A stretch of DNA of 41,777 bases from Nitrospira japonica (lineage in GTDB: Bacteria > Nitrospirota > Thermodesulfovibrionia > Thermodesulfovibrionales > DYHX01). Below are positions 1 to 7,760 of this stretch, in pieces. Each line of letters opens with the position of its first letter. Position 1 is the stretch's first letter. The stretch is taken from positions 1 through 41,777 of the forward strand of contig DYHX01000008.1 in NCBI GenBank assembly GCA_020723925.1. The letters are read 5' to 3'. The translations under genes and the position numbers were made by a program. Below the pieces are notes generated by a model. The model was not told the origin of the DNA. It saw only the letters and a program-made list of their open reading frames with translations, and ran no database searches.

Positions 1-26
1 TAATCTGTCGATTATAAAAATTATGA
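1..26. repeat. Partial copy of the 74-bp dispersed repeat
   Basis: The first 26 bases match the start of the 74-bp repeat at 14072-14145 and 15771-15844 with one mismatch, then diverge. The window may cut through a longer copy. Bases 27-93 show nothing else recognisable. Confidence 0.7.
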
Positions 27-93
27 GACAGCCTTTCCTATATCTATTTTAAGGAATCTTGCAAACCCTTCCGCATGAGTGCTAAACTCATTG

Positions 94-125
94 AAGATTC
101 CCTGCAGCTTGCTGCAGGGAATCTT
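94..125. repeat. Perfect palindrome / hairpin
   Basis: Two perfect 15-bp arms (94-108 and 111-125) are separated by 2 bases, with core CCCTGCAGC..GCTGCAGGG. There is no T-run, so this is not an obvious terminator. It lies 100 bp upstream of gatA. The same core recurs at 163-182 with a compensating base-pair change. Confidence 0.8.
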
Positions 126-162
126 AATGCAAGGAATTATTATTTTTATATTCGCTCGCTAA

Positions 163-182
163 CCCCGCAGCAAGCTGCGGGG
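163..182. repeat. Second hairpin, same core as 94-125
   Basis: CCCCGCAGC, two bases, then GCTGCGGGG. Compared with the hairpin at 94-125, one T-A pair has become C-G on both arms, so pairing is kept. It lies between the upstream region and the gatA ribosome binding site. Confidence 0.75.
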
Positions 183-226
183 AATACACTCGCTATCCAT
201 TAAACCTTTAAAAACTGGAGGTAGGA

Positions 227-1690
227 TTGGAGATCTACAGACTTGGGATTTCAGAGATAAGAGACCTGCTTGATAAAAAAGAGGCATCTGTAAAAGATGT
301 GGTTAACGCGGTATATAAAAGGATAGATTCTGTCGAGGATAAGATAAAGGCATTTGTTACTCTCACAAAAGATAAAGCTATCGAGATGGCTGATGCAGCG
401 CAGAAGATGATTACCTCTGCAGGGGCGGGCGGCTGCCCGCCCCTGCTCGGGATCCCCATTGCGATAAAAGACAATATGTGCACAAGAGGCATCCGGACAA
501 CATGCTCATCAAAGATACTATATAACTTTGTCCCACCATATGAGAGCACTGTCACATCAAGATTCATCGAGCAGGGATATATACTCATCGGAAAGACAAA
601 CCTCGATGAGTTTGCGATGGGCTCATCAACTGAAAATTCAGCATTTTTTACAACAAAAAACCCATGGGATTTAAAAAGGATTCCTGGCGGTTCAAGCGGC
701 GGCTCTGCGGCAGCGGTTGCTGCTGATGAATGCATAGCGGCCTTGGGGTCAGACACAGGAGGCTCAATAAGACAGCCAGCAGCATTATGTGGTGTTGTCG
801 GGCTAAAACCAACCTATGGAAGGGTTTCTCGATATGGCCTTGTTGCCTTTGCATCATCCCTTGACCAGATAGGCCCTATTACAAAAAACATAAAGGATTC
901 CGCAATATTAATGAACATTATCTTTGGTCATGACCCCCTTGATTCAACATCAGCGCCTTTGCCTGTACCTGACTTCACAAAGGTCCTTGGACAAGAAATC
1001 AAGGGATTAAGGCTCGGCGTCCCCAAAGAATACTTTATCGAAGGGATGGATAAAGAGGTCGAGGCATCTGTGAGAGATGCAATCAAGAAACTCGAATCCC
1101 TTGGCGCTGTCGCTGTTGATGTATCCCTGCCGCATACCGAATATGCTGTTGCAACATACTACATCCTTGCAACATCAGAGGCATCATCGAATCTTGCACG
1201 ATACGACGGTGTGAAATATGGCTTCAGGGCAGAGGGAAAAGATTTGATGGATATGTATATGAATACAAGGGCTCAGGGTTTTGGCGCAGAGGTGAAAAGA
1301 AGGATAATGCTTGGCACATATGCCCTTTCATCCGGATATTATGAAGCATATTATAAAAAGGCACAGCAGGCAAGGACGCTTATAAAGCGGGACTTCGAGG
1401 AGGCATTCAATACCGTGGATGTGATTGTGACCCCAACATCGCCAACTGCAGCATTTAAACTTGGTGAAAAGACAGAAGACCCGCTCCAGATGTATCTATC
1501 TGATATCTTCACCATCTCAGTAAACCTTGCAGGCGTGCCGGGGATATCTATACCATGCGGTTTTACATTAAATAATTTGCCAATTGGATTACAGATAATA
1601 GGAAAACACTTTGATGAGGAGACTATATTAAAGGTCGCATATGCGTACGAGCAGGCTACAGAATGGCATATGAGGATGCCCAGCTTATGA
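227..1690 (+). CDS. gatA: Asp-tRNA(Asn)/Glu-tRNA(Gln) amidotransferase subunit A
   Basis: GatA is the glutaminase subunit of GatCAB. It frees ammonia used to convert misacylated Glu-tRNA(Gln) or Asp-tRNA(Asn). At 487 residues it has the usual family length. The amidase triad is visible: Lys81 (IAIKDN), Ser156 in GGSSGGS and Ser180 in DTGGSIRQP. The start is TTG at 227 behind GGAGGT at 217-222, and the N-terminus ([15 protein letters not shown]) is typical of GatA. The stop overlaps the gatB start (ATGA). No gatC is seen next to it. An odd feature is residues 64-75, encoded by a 28-bp GC-rich palindrome (419-446) just before the Lys81 strand. Confidence 0.97.
   Translation: MEIYRLGISEIRDLLDKKEASVKDVVNAVYKRIDSVEDKIKAFVTLTKDKAIEMADAAQKMITSAGAGGCPPLLGIPIAIKDNMCTRGIRTTCSSKILYNFVPPYESTVTSRFIEQGYILIGKTNLDEFAMGSSTENSAFFTTKNPWDLKRIPGGSSGGSAAAVAADECIAALGSDTGGSIRQPAALCGVVGLKPTYGRVSRYGLVAFASSLDQIGPITKNIKDSAILMNIIFGHDPLDSTSAPLPVPDFTKVLGQEIKGLRLGVPKEYFIEGMDKEVEASVRDAIKKLESLGAVAVDVSLPHTEYAVATYYILATSEASSNLARYDGVKYGFRAEGKDLMDMYMNTRAQGFGAEVKRRIMLGTYALSSGYYEAYYKKAQQARTLIKRDFEEAFNTVDVIVTPTSPTAAFKLGEKTEDPLQMYLSDIFTISVNLAGVPGISIPCGFTLNNLPIGLQIIGKHFDEETILKVAYAYEQATEWHMRMPSL
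419..446. repeat. GC-rich palindrome inside gatA
   Basis: GCAGGGGCGGGC (419-430), a 4-base loop, then the perfect complement (435-446). It is in frame and encodes Ala/Gly/Cys/Pro residues in the GatA loop just before IPIAIKDN. It is much richer in GC than the flanking codons. Confidence 0.75.
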
Positions 1691-3114
1691 AATACGAGGC
1701 TGTCATTGGTCTTGAAGTCCATGCCCAGATGCTAACGGATACAAAGATGTTCTGCGGCTGTTCTACAAAATTCGGCGCAGAGCCGAATACCCAGACATGC
1801 CCCATATGCACAGGCATGCCAGGGGTCCTGCCAGTCATGAACAAGAAAGCCCTCGAATTCACAATCAAGACAGGCACTGCCATGAACTGCAAGATCTCAT
1901 CATACAGCAGCTTTGCAAGGAAGAACTATTTCTATCCTGATTTACCAAAGGGTTATCAGATAAGCCAGTATGAACTACCGATATGCGAGCACGGCTATAT
2001 CGAGATTGTGGTTGATGGTGAAATAAAAAAGGTTGGCATAACCAGAATCCACATGGAAGAGGATGCAGGGAAGAACATTCATGAGGGCACCGGGAGCTAC
2101 AGCTTCGTTGACTTAAATAGGGCAGGAGTTCCACTGATGGAGATCGTTTCCGAGCCTGATATAAGGACACCAGGGGAGGCAGCAGAATATATGAGGAAAA
2201 TGAGGACAATCCTTCGCTATCTCGGTGTATGTGATGGGAATATGGAGCAGGGTTCACTAAGATGCGATGCTAATGTCTCTGTGAGACCTGTCAGCCAGAA
2301 AGAGTTTGGAGTAAAGACAGAGATCAAGAATATCAACTCATTCAGATTTGTTGAGAAGGCACTTGAATATGAGATAAAACGCCAGATAAAGGTTCTTGAA
2401 GCAGGTGGGAAAATCATTCAGGAGACAAGGCTCTGGGATTCTGTAACAGGCACGACACAATCCATGCGCACAAAGGAAGAGGCACACGATTATAGATACT
2501 TCCCTGAGCCGGACCTTGTTCCAATCATGGTTGATGATAGATGGATTAACGAGATAAGGAAAACGCTTCCTGAACTGCCTGATTTGAAGAGAAAGCGGTT
2601 TGTATTAAAATATGGGCTTCCAGAGTATGACGCTGATCTGCTTACATCCGAAAGGTCTATTGCAGATTGGTATGAAGATACAGTAAAACTCGGTGGCCAG
2701 CCAAAGGCTGTATCAAACTGGATGATGGGCGAGCTGATGAGGCTTCTTAATGAAGATAATAAGTCTATCGAGGAGTGCATATTAAAACCAGAGCAACTTG
2801 CTGCCATGTTAAAACTCATCGACAATGGCACTATAAGCGGGAAAATTGCAAAAACAGTATTTGAGGAGATGTATAAAACCGGGGAGGATGCAGAGACTAT
2901 CGTAAAAGAAAAGGGACTTGTGCAGATAAGCGATGAGGGGGCCATTGAGAAGGCGATTGATGAAGTGATTTCAAAGAATCAGAAAGAAGTCACACGGTTC
3001 AGGGCAGGAGAAGAGAGGCTGCTGGGCTTCTTTGTAGGTCAGGTGATGAAGTTGACAAAAGGCAAGGCAAATCCGCAGATTGTGAATGAGCTATTGAAGA
3101 AAAAACTCTCTTAA
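1687..3114 (+). CDS. gatB: Asp-tRNA(Asn)/Glu-tRNA(Gln) amidotransferase subunit B
   Basis: GatB binds the misacylated tRNA, activates its side-chain carboxylate with ATP and receives ammonia through a channel from GatA. The ATG at 1687 overlaps the gatA stop and gives [14 protein letters not shown], the family's N-terminus, for 475 residues. An upstream in-frame start at 1663 would add eight unlikely residues. The zinc site is visible as Cys23, Cys25, Cys38 and Cys41. The C-terminal YqeY-like tail domain is complete. It is translationally coupled to gatA. Confidence 0.97.
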   Translation: MKYEAVIGLEVHAQMLTDTKMFCGCSTKFGAEPNTQTCPICTGMPGVLPVMNKKALEFTIKTGTAMNCKISSYSSFARKNYFYPDLPKGYQISQYELPICEHGYIEIVVDGEIKKVGITRIHMEEDAGKNIHEGTGSYSFVDLNRAGVPLMEIVSEPDIRTPGEAAEYMRKMRTILRYLGVCDGNMEQGSLRCDANVSVRPVSQKEFGVKTEIKNINSFRFVEKALEYEIKRQIKVLEAGGKIIQETRLWDSVTGTTQSMRTKEEAHDYRYFPEPDLVPIMVDDRWINEIRKTLPELPDLKRKRFVLKYGLPEYDADLLTSERSIADWYEDTVKLGGQPKAVSNWMMGELMRLLNEDNKSIEECILKPEQLAAMLKLIDNGTISGKIAKTVFEEMYKTGEDAETIVKEKGLVQISDEGAIEKAIDEVISKNQKEVTRFRAGEERLLGFFVGQVMKLTKGKANPQIVNELLKKKLS

Positions 3115-3161
3115 CTCAAGTTGATTTAACCTGCTTTTATCAGTTAATATTTTTGAATGCT

Positions 3162-3255
3162 GGAGAGATGTCCGAGAGGCTGAAGGAGCACGACTGGAAA
3201 TCGTGTGTGGGGTCTAAAAGCTTCACCGTGGGTTCAAATCCCACTCTCTCCGCCA
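3162..3255 (+). tRNA. tRNA-Ser (anticodon GGA)
   Basis: The acceptor stem GGAGAGA pairs with TCTCTCC at 3245-3251, followed by discriminator G and an encoded CCA at 3253-3255. The anticodon loop CTGGAAA gives GGA, reading UCC and UCU. A long variable arm is present, as expected for tRNA-Ser. Confidence 0.97.
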
Positions 3256-3287
3256 TCTAACGGCAGTTAATAGTTGTTAACCCATAC

Positions 3288-3361
3288 TGTCATTGCGAGC
3301 GATAGCGAAGCAATCTTTAAGTGAATGGGATTGCTTCGGAGCTTCGCTCCTCGCAATGACA
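3288..3361. repeat. BIME-like inverted repeat with TGTCATTGCGAG ends
   Basis: A 74-bp unit with perfect 12-bp terminal inverted repeats (3288-3299 and 3350-3361) and an inner GAAGCAATCT / GATTGCTTC pair. Non-coding palindromes of this kind are common between bacterial genes. It sits between tRNA-Ser and the SRP RNA. Confidence 0.8.
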
Positions 3362-3380
3362 CTTTGAGAATCTTGCGTAA

Positions 3381-3446
3381 TTTGGGATATAATAAATATG
3401 TCGCATTGAAGAAATTTTGAATCCATAGTCTGCATCTTTTGGGTTA
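3381..3446. repeat. TTAACCC repeat, copy 1
   Basis: It is nearly identical in reverse complement to 15503-15566 over about 60 bp, and related to 10977-11039, which overlaps rlpA and the end of hslU. The right end is TTTTGGGTTA and the left end TTTGGGA. Confidence 0.75.
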
Positions 3447-3490
3447 GTGAATAGTCAAAGGATTTAATTTTTTATTTTTTACTATTCACT
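3446..3490. repeat. AT-rich inverted repeat before ffs
   Basis: AGTGAATAGT (3446-3455) and its complement ACTATTCACT (3481-3490) flank a 25-base AT-rich loop. It ends 8 bases before the SRP RNA, so it may overlap the promoter. Its role is unknown. Confidence 0.6.
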
Positions 3491-3498
3491 GTCTTTTT

Positions 3499-3609
3499 GC
3501 AGCCAGGGGCTGGCCCTGCGCAGCAGGTGGATGTGAACCCCGCCAGGTCCGGAAGGAAGCAACGGTAAGCATTTTCCCTGGGTGCCGCAGCAAGCCGGTC
3601 CCTGGTTGC
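3499..3609 (+). ncRNA. ffs: Signal recognition particle RNA, small bacterial (4.5S) type
   Basis: The conserved SRP domain motif AGGTCCGGAAGGAAGCA with its GGAA tetraloop lies around 3545-3561. The 5' end GCAGCCAGGG pairs with the 3' end CCCTGGTTGC (with a G-U), giving a closed hairpin of about 111 nt. It binds Ffh and targets membrane proteins to FtsY/SecYEG. The order SRP RNA-dnaX-ybaB-recR is also found in Firmicutes. Confidence 0.95.
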
Positions 3610-3640
3610 AGAAAGAAAAAAGAGCTGACAGATTAAAGCC

Positions 3641-3770
3641 AGGCAGGACATAGTATTTTCGCTCATTCTCGGTCGCCTGAGGCGACCTCCGAGGTTTTGC
3701 CCGCTTTTATATCTCGATGTTACTATATGAATTGCAGGCAAAAAAGCCGCTCAAATACTGTGTCCTGCCT
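3641..3770. repeat. Structured 130-bp element, copy A (predicted three-way junction)
   Basis: AGGCAGGACA (3641-3650) and TGTCCTGCCT (3761-3770) form the ends, and the outer stem continues through TAGTATTT / AAATACTG. Inside are two arms: a short hairpin centred on TCGCCTGAGGCGA, and a longer arm closed by GGTTTTGCC / GGCAAAAAAGCC. Copies B (28146-28274) and C (31641-31772) are in the opposite orientation with the same architecture. It lies between ffs and dnaX. Confidence 0.8.
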
Positions 3771-3807
3771 GCACCTTACAATTGCATCATTTTGGTAAAA
3801 TGAACCT

Positions 3808-5496
3808 ATGACTTATCTCGTACTTGCAAGAAAATGGAGACCTCAGGGGTTCGATGACCTTGTCGGACAGGAACCCATCACCCGAATTCTCAAAAATTCC
3901 ATCTCTCAGAGGAAAATTGCCCATGCCTATATATTCTCAGGTCCGAGGGGGGTTGGGAAGACATCCACAGCAAGAATATTAGCAAAGGCACTGAACTGTG
4001 AAAAAGGGCCAACACCTTCTCCCTGCGGTGCCTGCACATTCTGCACATCCATTACAGATGGTTCATCCGTTGATGTGATGGAAATCGATGGTGCATCAAA
4101 TAACAGTGTGAATGATATCAGAGACCTGAGGGAAAGGGTCAAATATGCGCCGTCAGGCGGGAGATATAAGGTCTATATAATCGATGAATCTCACATGCTC
4201 TCCGACTCTGCATTCAATGCCCTTCTTAAGACCCTCGAGGAGCCACCTTCCCATGTTGTGTTTGTCCTTGCAACAACAGTACCGAAAAAGATACCTGCAA
4301 CAGTATTATCCCGATGCCAGCATCTTCCCTTCAGGCGAATATCGAGCCAGAAGATTAAGGAAAGATTGAGGAAAATATCTGATTCAGAGGGTATAAACAT
4401 ATCTGACCCTGCCATCGAGATGATTGCAAGGGCTGCTGATGGAAGCATGAGGGACTCCCTCACAATCCTCGACCAGGTTTCATCTTTCTCCTCTGATATA
4501 AAAGAGTCTGAAGTAAAAGACCTGCTCGGCATTGCTGATTTCAAGGCTCTATCTGAAATATCAATGGCCATTATTGAAGGTAACAGGAAGAGAATTCTTG
4601 GGATAATCTCTGAACTTCTGGAGAGGGGCACTGACCTCAAATCCTTCACAAAAGACCTCGTCCGGTTCTTCAGGGATCTACTTGTTGCAAAGGTTGTAAG
4701 TAAGCCCGAGGATATACTCGATATCAGTGAGGACGAGATTAATGCTATCAGGAAAATACTGGAGAGGGTCTCGGATGACCAGTTGACACTCATACTCTCA
4801 GAGATAATAAAGGCAGAATCTGATGTGAGGGGTGCATTCTCGCCACGCCTTGCACTTGAGATGTCACTTATAAAGGCAAGTTTCCTCAGTATTCTGAAGC
4901 CTGTAAAAGAAGCAATCGAGGGTATAGAGGCATTTGCGGCAGAGTACAGAGCACAGTCAGCAGTCGATGGTCAGCAGTCGATGGTCAGCAGTGAAAAGAT
5001 AGACTCGGACACCAACAGTTCTAAGTCTTCTCAAACACAGACAACTGACAATGAACACAGGTTAACAGAGGACAGCCAACCGTCTTCATTTGTTGATGTT
5101 CCAGTCGCGGATGTCACCGAAGCAGAAAAAGACTTCTGGAAGGTAGCGCTCAAGAAGATAGAGGCGATTAATCATCCACTTGCATGTAAACTGTCCGAGG
5201 CAAAGGCTGAAATCGATGGAGATATGCTTACCCTGACATTCAATGGCGGAACAGCTATACATGTCGATTCGGTAAAGAAGAATCTACAGACAATAGAGGA
5301 AACGGTATCTGAAATACTCGACAAAAAGATTGTCATAAAGGTAGATACAGCAAAGAAGAGGACTCCTCGCAAGAAAGAGCTCAGGGAGAAGGTATTGTCA
5401 GAGCCTATAGTAAAGGAGGCACTCGAACTCTTTGAAGGAAAGGTCATTGATGTTAAGCCAATAGAAAATACAAAAAATGGAGGAGAAGATGTCTAA
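3808..5496 (+). CDS. dnaX: DNA polymerase III subunit tau/gamma
   Basis: DnaX is the ATPase of the clamp loader, which loads the beta clamp and couples polymerases at the fork. Walker A is GPRGVGKT at residues 45-52. Zinc ligands are Cys64, Cys73, Cys76 and Cys79. Walker B IIDESH lies near residue 125, and a sensor/arginine-finger region includes ATVLSRCQ. A hydrophilic linker (about 385-430) precedes a C-terminal tau-like domain. Total length is 562 residues. The linker contains a 14-bp tandem repeat. No clear Shine-Dalgarno precedes the ATG at 3808. The stop overlaps ybaB by 8 bases. Confidence 0.96.
   Translation: MTYLVLARKWRPQGFDDLVGQEPITRILKNSISQRKIAHAYIFSGPRGVGKTSTARILAKALNCEKGPTPSPCGACTFCTSITDGSSVDVMEIDGASNNSVNDIRDLRERVKYAPSGGRYKVYIIDESHMLSDSAFNALLKTLEEPPSHVVFVLATTVPKKIPATVLSRCQHLPFRRISSQKIKERLRKISDSEGINISDPAIEMIARAADGSMRDSLTILDQVSSFSSDIKESEVKDLLGIADFKALSEISMAIIEGNRKRILGIISELLERGTDLKSFTKDLVRFFRDLLVAKVVSKPEDILDISEDEINAIRKILERVSDDQLTLILSEIIKAESDVRGAFSPRLALEMSLIKASFLSILKPVKEAIEGIEAFAAEYRAQSAVDGQQSMVSSEKIDSDTNSSKSSQTQTTDNEHRLTEDSQPSSFVDVPVADVTEAEKDFWKVALKKIEAINHPLACKLSEAKAEIDGDMLTLTFNGGTAIHVDSVKKNLQTIEETVSEILDKKIVIKVDTAKKRTPRKKELREKVLSEPIVKEALELFEGKVIDVKPIENTKNGGEDV
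4956..4992 (+). repeat. 14-bp tandem repeat in the dnaX linker
   Basis: The unit GTCAGCAGTCGATG occurs twice (4956-4969, 4970-4983), followed by a partial third unit to 4992. Because 14 is not a multiple of 3, gain or loss of a unit would shift the frame after the ATPase domain. Confidence 0.85.
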
Positions 5497-5830
5497 AAAA
5501 ATGCTTGGCGATATTATGCGTGAAGCCCAGAGGCTTCAGGCTGAGATGGCAAAGATGCAGGATGAGGCAAAAAAGAAGACAGTGGAAGCCACAGCAGGCG
5601 GAGGAATGGTAACTGTCGTGGCAAACGGTGCAGGAGAACTAATCTCTATAAAGATAGAGACGGATGTTGTCAATCCTGATGACGTGGAGATGCTACAGGA
5701 CCTGGTGTTAGCTGCTTCCAATGAAGCATTGAGGCGAGCACAGGAGATGGTCAATGAGGAGATGTCAAAACTGACAGGAGGTCTTCAGCTTCCAGGGCTC
5801 GGTGGTCTCGGGAACATTTTTGGAAGATGA
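5489..5830 (+). CDS. ybaB: YbaB/EbfC-family nucleoid-associated protein
   Basis: A small homodimeric DNA-binding protein encoded with dnaX and recR in many bacteria. The start MSKKMLGDIMREAQRLQ at 5489 follows GGAGGAGA. An upstream in-frame ATG at 5477 lies inside the ribosome binding site region. The 113-residue length, the N-terminal helix rich in Gln/Met and the glycine-rich C-terminus (GLQLPGLGGLGNIFGR) match the family. It overlaps dnaX by 8 bases and recR by 4 (ATGA), so the three are probably translationally coupled. Confidence 0.95.
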   Translation: MSKKMLGDIMREAQRLQAEMAKMQDEAKKKTVEATAGGGMVTVVANGAGELISIKIETDVVNPDDVEMLQDLVLAASNEALRRAQEMVNEEMSKLTGGLQLPGLGGLGNIFGR

Positions 5831-6420
5831 CACAAGGGATAATCGAAAATCTGATAAGGGAGTTAACAAGGCTTCCAGGTATAGGCAGAAGAACTGCCCA
5901 GAGGCTTGCCTTTTTTATACTCACCATGGCTGAGGAAGAGGCAAAATCTATTGCAAAGGCAATAAATGAAGTTAAGGATAGGGCAAGATTTTGCAGCCAG
6001 TGTTTCAACATCACAGACTCCGAGCAGTGCGAGATATGCAGGGACGAAACAAGGGATAGAAAAAGGATTTGTGTTATAGAGGAGCCCAGCAATATCCTTG
6101 TTATAGAGAGGGCAAAGTCCTTTGATGGCCTTTATCATGTGCTGATGGGCTCACTTTCACCTATAGATGGAATAACGCCAGGGAAGCTCAAGATAGCCGA
6201 ACTTGTAAATAGAGTAAGGGTTGATGGCATAACAGAGGTAATCCTTGCAACAAATCCAAATACAAAGGGTGAGATGACAGCCCAGTATATAAGAGAGTTA
6301 TTGAAGCCTTTAGATGTGAGGGTTACACGAATTGCATACGGCCTGCCGATGGGCGGTGATATAGAGTTTGCAGACGAGGTGACCCTCGGTAAGGCACTTG
6401 AGGGAAGAAGAGAAATGTAG
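5827..6420 (+). CDS. recR: Recombination mediator protein
   Basis: RecR works with RecO (and RecF) to load RecA at single-stranded gaps. The 197-residue protein has an N-terminal helix-hairpin-helix (LPGIGRRTAQR, near residue 16), a four-cysteine zinc finger (Cys56, Cys59, Cys68, Cys71) and a Toprim domain, ending with the Walker-like tail DEVTLGKALEGR. It is the last gene of dnaX-ybaB-recR. It converges on the next gene with only 11 bases between stops and no visible terminator. Confidence 0.97.
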   Translation: MTQGIIENLIRELTRLPGIGRRTAQRLAFFILTMAEEEAKSIAKAINEVKDRARFCSQCFNITDSEQCEICRDETRDRKRICVIEEPSNILVIERAKSFDGLYHVLMGSLSPIDGITPGKLKIAELVNRVRVDGITEVILATNPNTKGEMTAQYIRELLKPLDVRVTRIAYGLPMGGDIEFADEVTLGKALEGRREM

Positions 6421-6431
6421 TCGATTGGCCT

Positions 6432-7745
6432 TCATCTTTTGATTCGCTCCTGCCACATCACTGCCCTATTGAGGATTTCTGATTCATCAGCGGAACGCAG
6501 GACCCCATCATTTACAGCAATCTTTCCATCCACCATGACCATCTCAACATCAGCAGACCGCATCGCATAGACGATATGAGAATAAATATCATAGATAGGG
6601 ATCAGATGAGGTTTTCTGAGGTCTGCGACCACAATGTCCGCAGCCTTGCCTTTCTCGATGCTTCCCGTAATTTTTCCGATGCCCAATACTTCAGCTCCCC
6701 ATCTTGTTGCCATGAGGAGTGCGGTCTTTGCATCAAGGGCAGTCGGGTCATCAGAGACTGCTTTATGGAGTTTTGCAGCAGTTGACATTTCGCTCAGGAT
6801 ATTCAAATCATTATTGCTTGCAGCACCATCGGTTCCAAAGGTGACCTTCACACCTGCCTTGAGCATCTGAGTAACAGGTGCAATGCCAGAAGCCAATTTA
6901 AGATTGCTCTCTATGCAGTGGGAGATGCCAACCTTTCTTTCTGCAAGTATCTCGACCTCTTTCTCTGTTGGCCAGACGCAATGGGCTGCGAGTACCCTCT
7001 CATCGAGAAAACCAAAGCTCTCAAGGTGTTCTACTGGTGTTCTACCATATCTCAACTTTATCTCATTCACCTCCCATTTTGTCTCAGAGAGATGGATGTG
7101 GATTGGTATGTCATATTTATCAGCAACCGCTCTCGCCCTCTTTAAAGTCTCAGGTCCACAGGTGTAAAGGGCATGAGGTGCAATGCAAGGGGTAATAAGC
7201 TCATCACCTTTCCAGTCTTTAATAAAGACCTCCGCCCTGTCAAAATATTCATCTATGGTCCTGGCAGCCTTTGTCGGGAAATCAAGGATTCCTACGCCAA
7301 GCACAGCCCTCATGCCCATGTTCTTTGTAACAGTACCTGCAGCATCCTCAAAAAAATACATGTCATTGTATGTCGTAATACCAGCCTTGAGCATCTCGAG
7401 GCAGGCAAGCCCAACCGCATCAGAGACGAATTCAGGGCTGAGCCACTTCCCTTCAGCAGGCCATATGTGCCCTTCGAGCCACTCTTTCAATGGAAGGTCA
7501 TCTGCAATCCCTCTGAAATACACCATTGCTGCATGGGTGTGGGTATTAATCAATCCGGGGAATACCACCCTGCCCTTCCCCCCGATTATCTCTGCAGCGC
7601 TGTATTTTTTTGAGATTTCACCAAAGCTGCCGGTATCAGCAACCTCCTTGCCCTTCACTGCAATAGCACCATCCATGATAACAGTGAGCTTTTCGTCCAT
7701 TGGAAGAACATAATCTCCATGGATAATATAATCAACCTTCTGCAT
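6432..7745 (-). CDS. mtaD: 5-methylthioadenosine / S-adenosylhomocysteine deaminase
   Basis: An amidohydrolase that deaminates MTA and SAH to the inosyl derivatives, allowing salvage after SAM use. At 437 residues it matches the MtaD/SsnA family. Metal ligands are visible: His69 and His71 in NTHTHAAM, a His in HIHLSETKWEV, a His in AHCVW, and the catalytic Asp in FGTDGAASNNDL. The C-terminal composite beta-domain is present. Related guanine/cytosine-type deaminases are the main alternative, but the HLSET and GAASNN motifs favour MtaD. A gene for SAM hydrolase occurs elsewhere in the window. Confidence 0.9.
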   Translation of the reverse strand: MQKVDYIIHGDYVLPMDEKLTVIMDGAIAVKGKEVADTGSFGEISKKYSAAEIIGGKGRVVFPGLINTHTHAAMVYFRGIADDLPLKEWLEGHIWPAEGKWLSPEFVSDAVGLACLEMLKAGITTYNDMYFFEDAAGTVTKNMGMRAVLGVGILDFPTKAARTIDEYFDRAEVFIKDWKGDELITPCIAPHALYTCGPETLKRARAVADKYDIPIHIHLSETKWEVNEIKLRYGRTPVEHLESFGFLDERVLAAHCVWPTEKEVEILAERKVGISHCIESNLKLASGIAPVTQMLKAGVKVTFGTDGAASNNDLNILSEMSTAAKLHKAVSDDPTALDAKTALLMATRWGAEVLGIGKITGSIEKGKAADIVVADLRKPHLIPIYDIYSHIVYAMRSADVEMVMVDGKIAVNDGVLRSADESEILNRAVMWQERIKR

Positions 7746-7760
7746 AACTATTTGACTAAA

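Noticed and set aside
235-756. Minus-strand open frame inside gatA
   Set aside because: It lies wholly opposite a convincing gene and shows no protein motifs; a shadow of gatA codon use.
3472-3741. Minus-strand open frame across the SRP RNA
   Set aside because: It overlaps ffs and the structured repeat; no protein-like features.
7183-7713. Plus-strand open frame of 176 codons inside mtaD
   Set aside because: Opposite a complete deaminase gene with all metal ligands; Ser/Pro-rich shadow translation.
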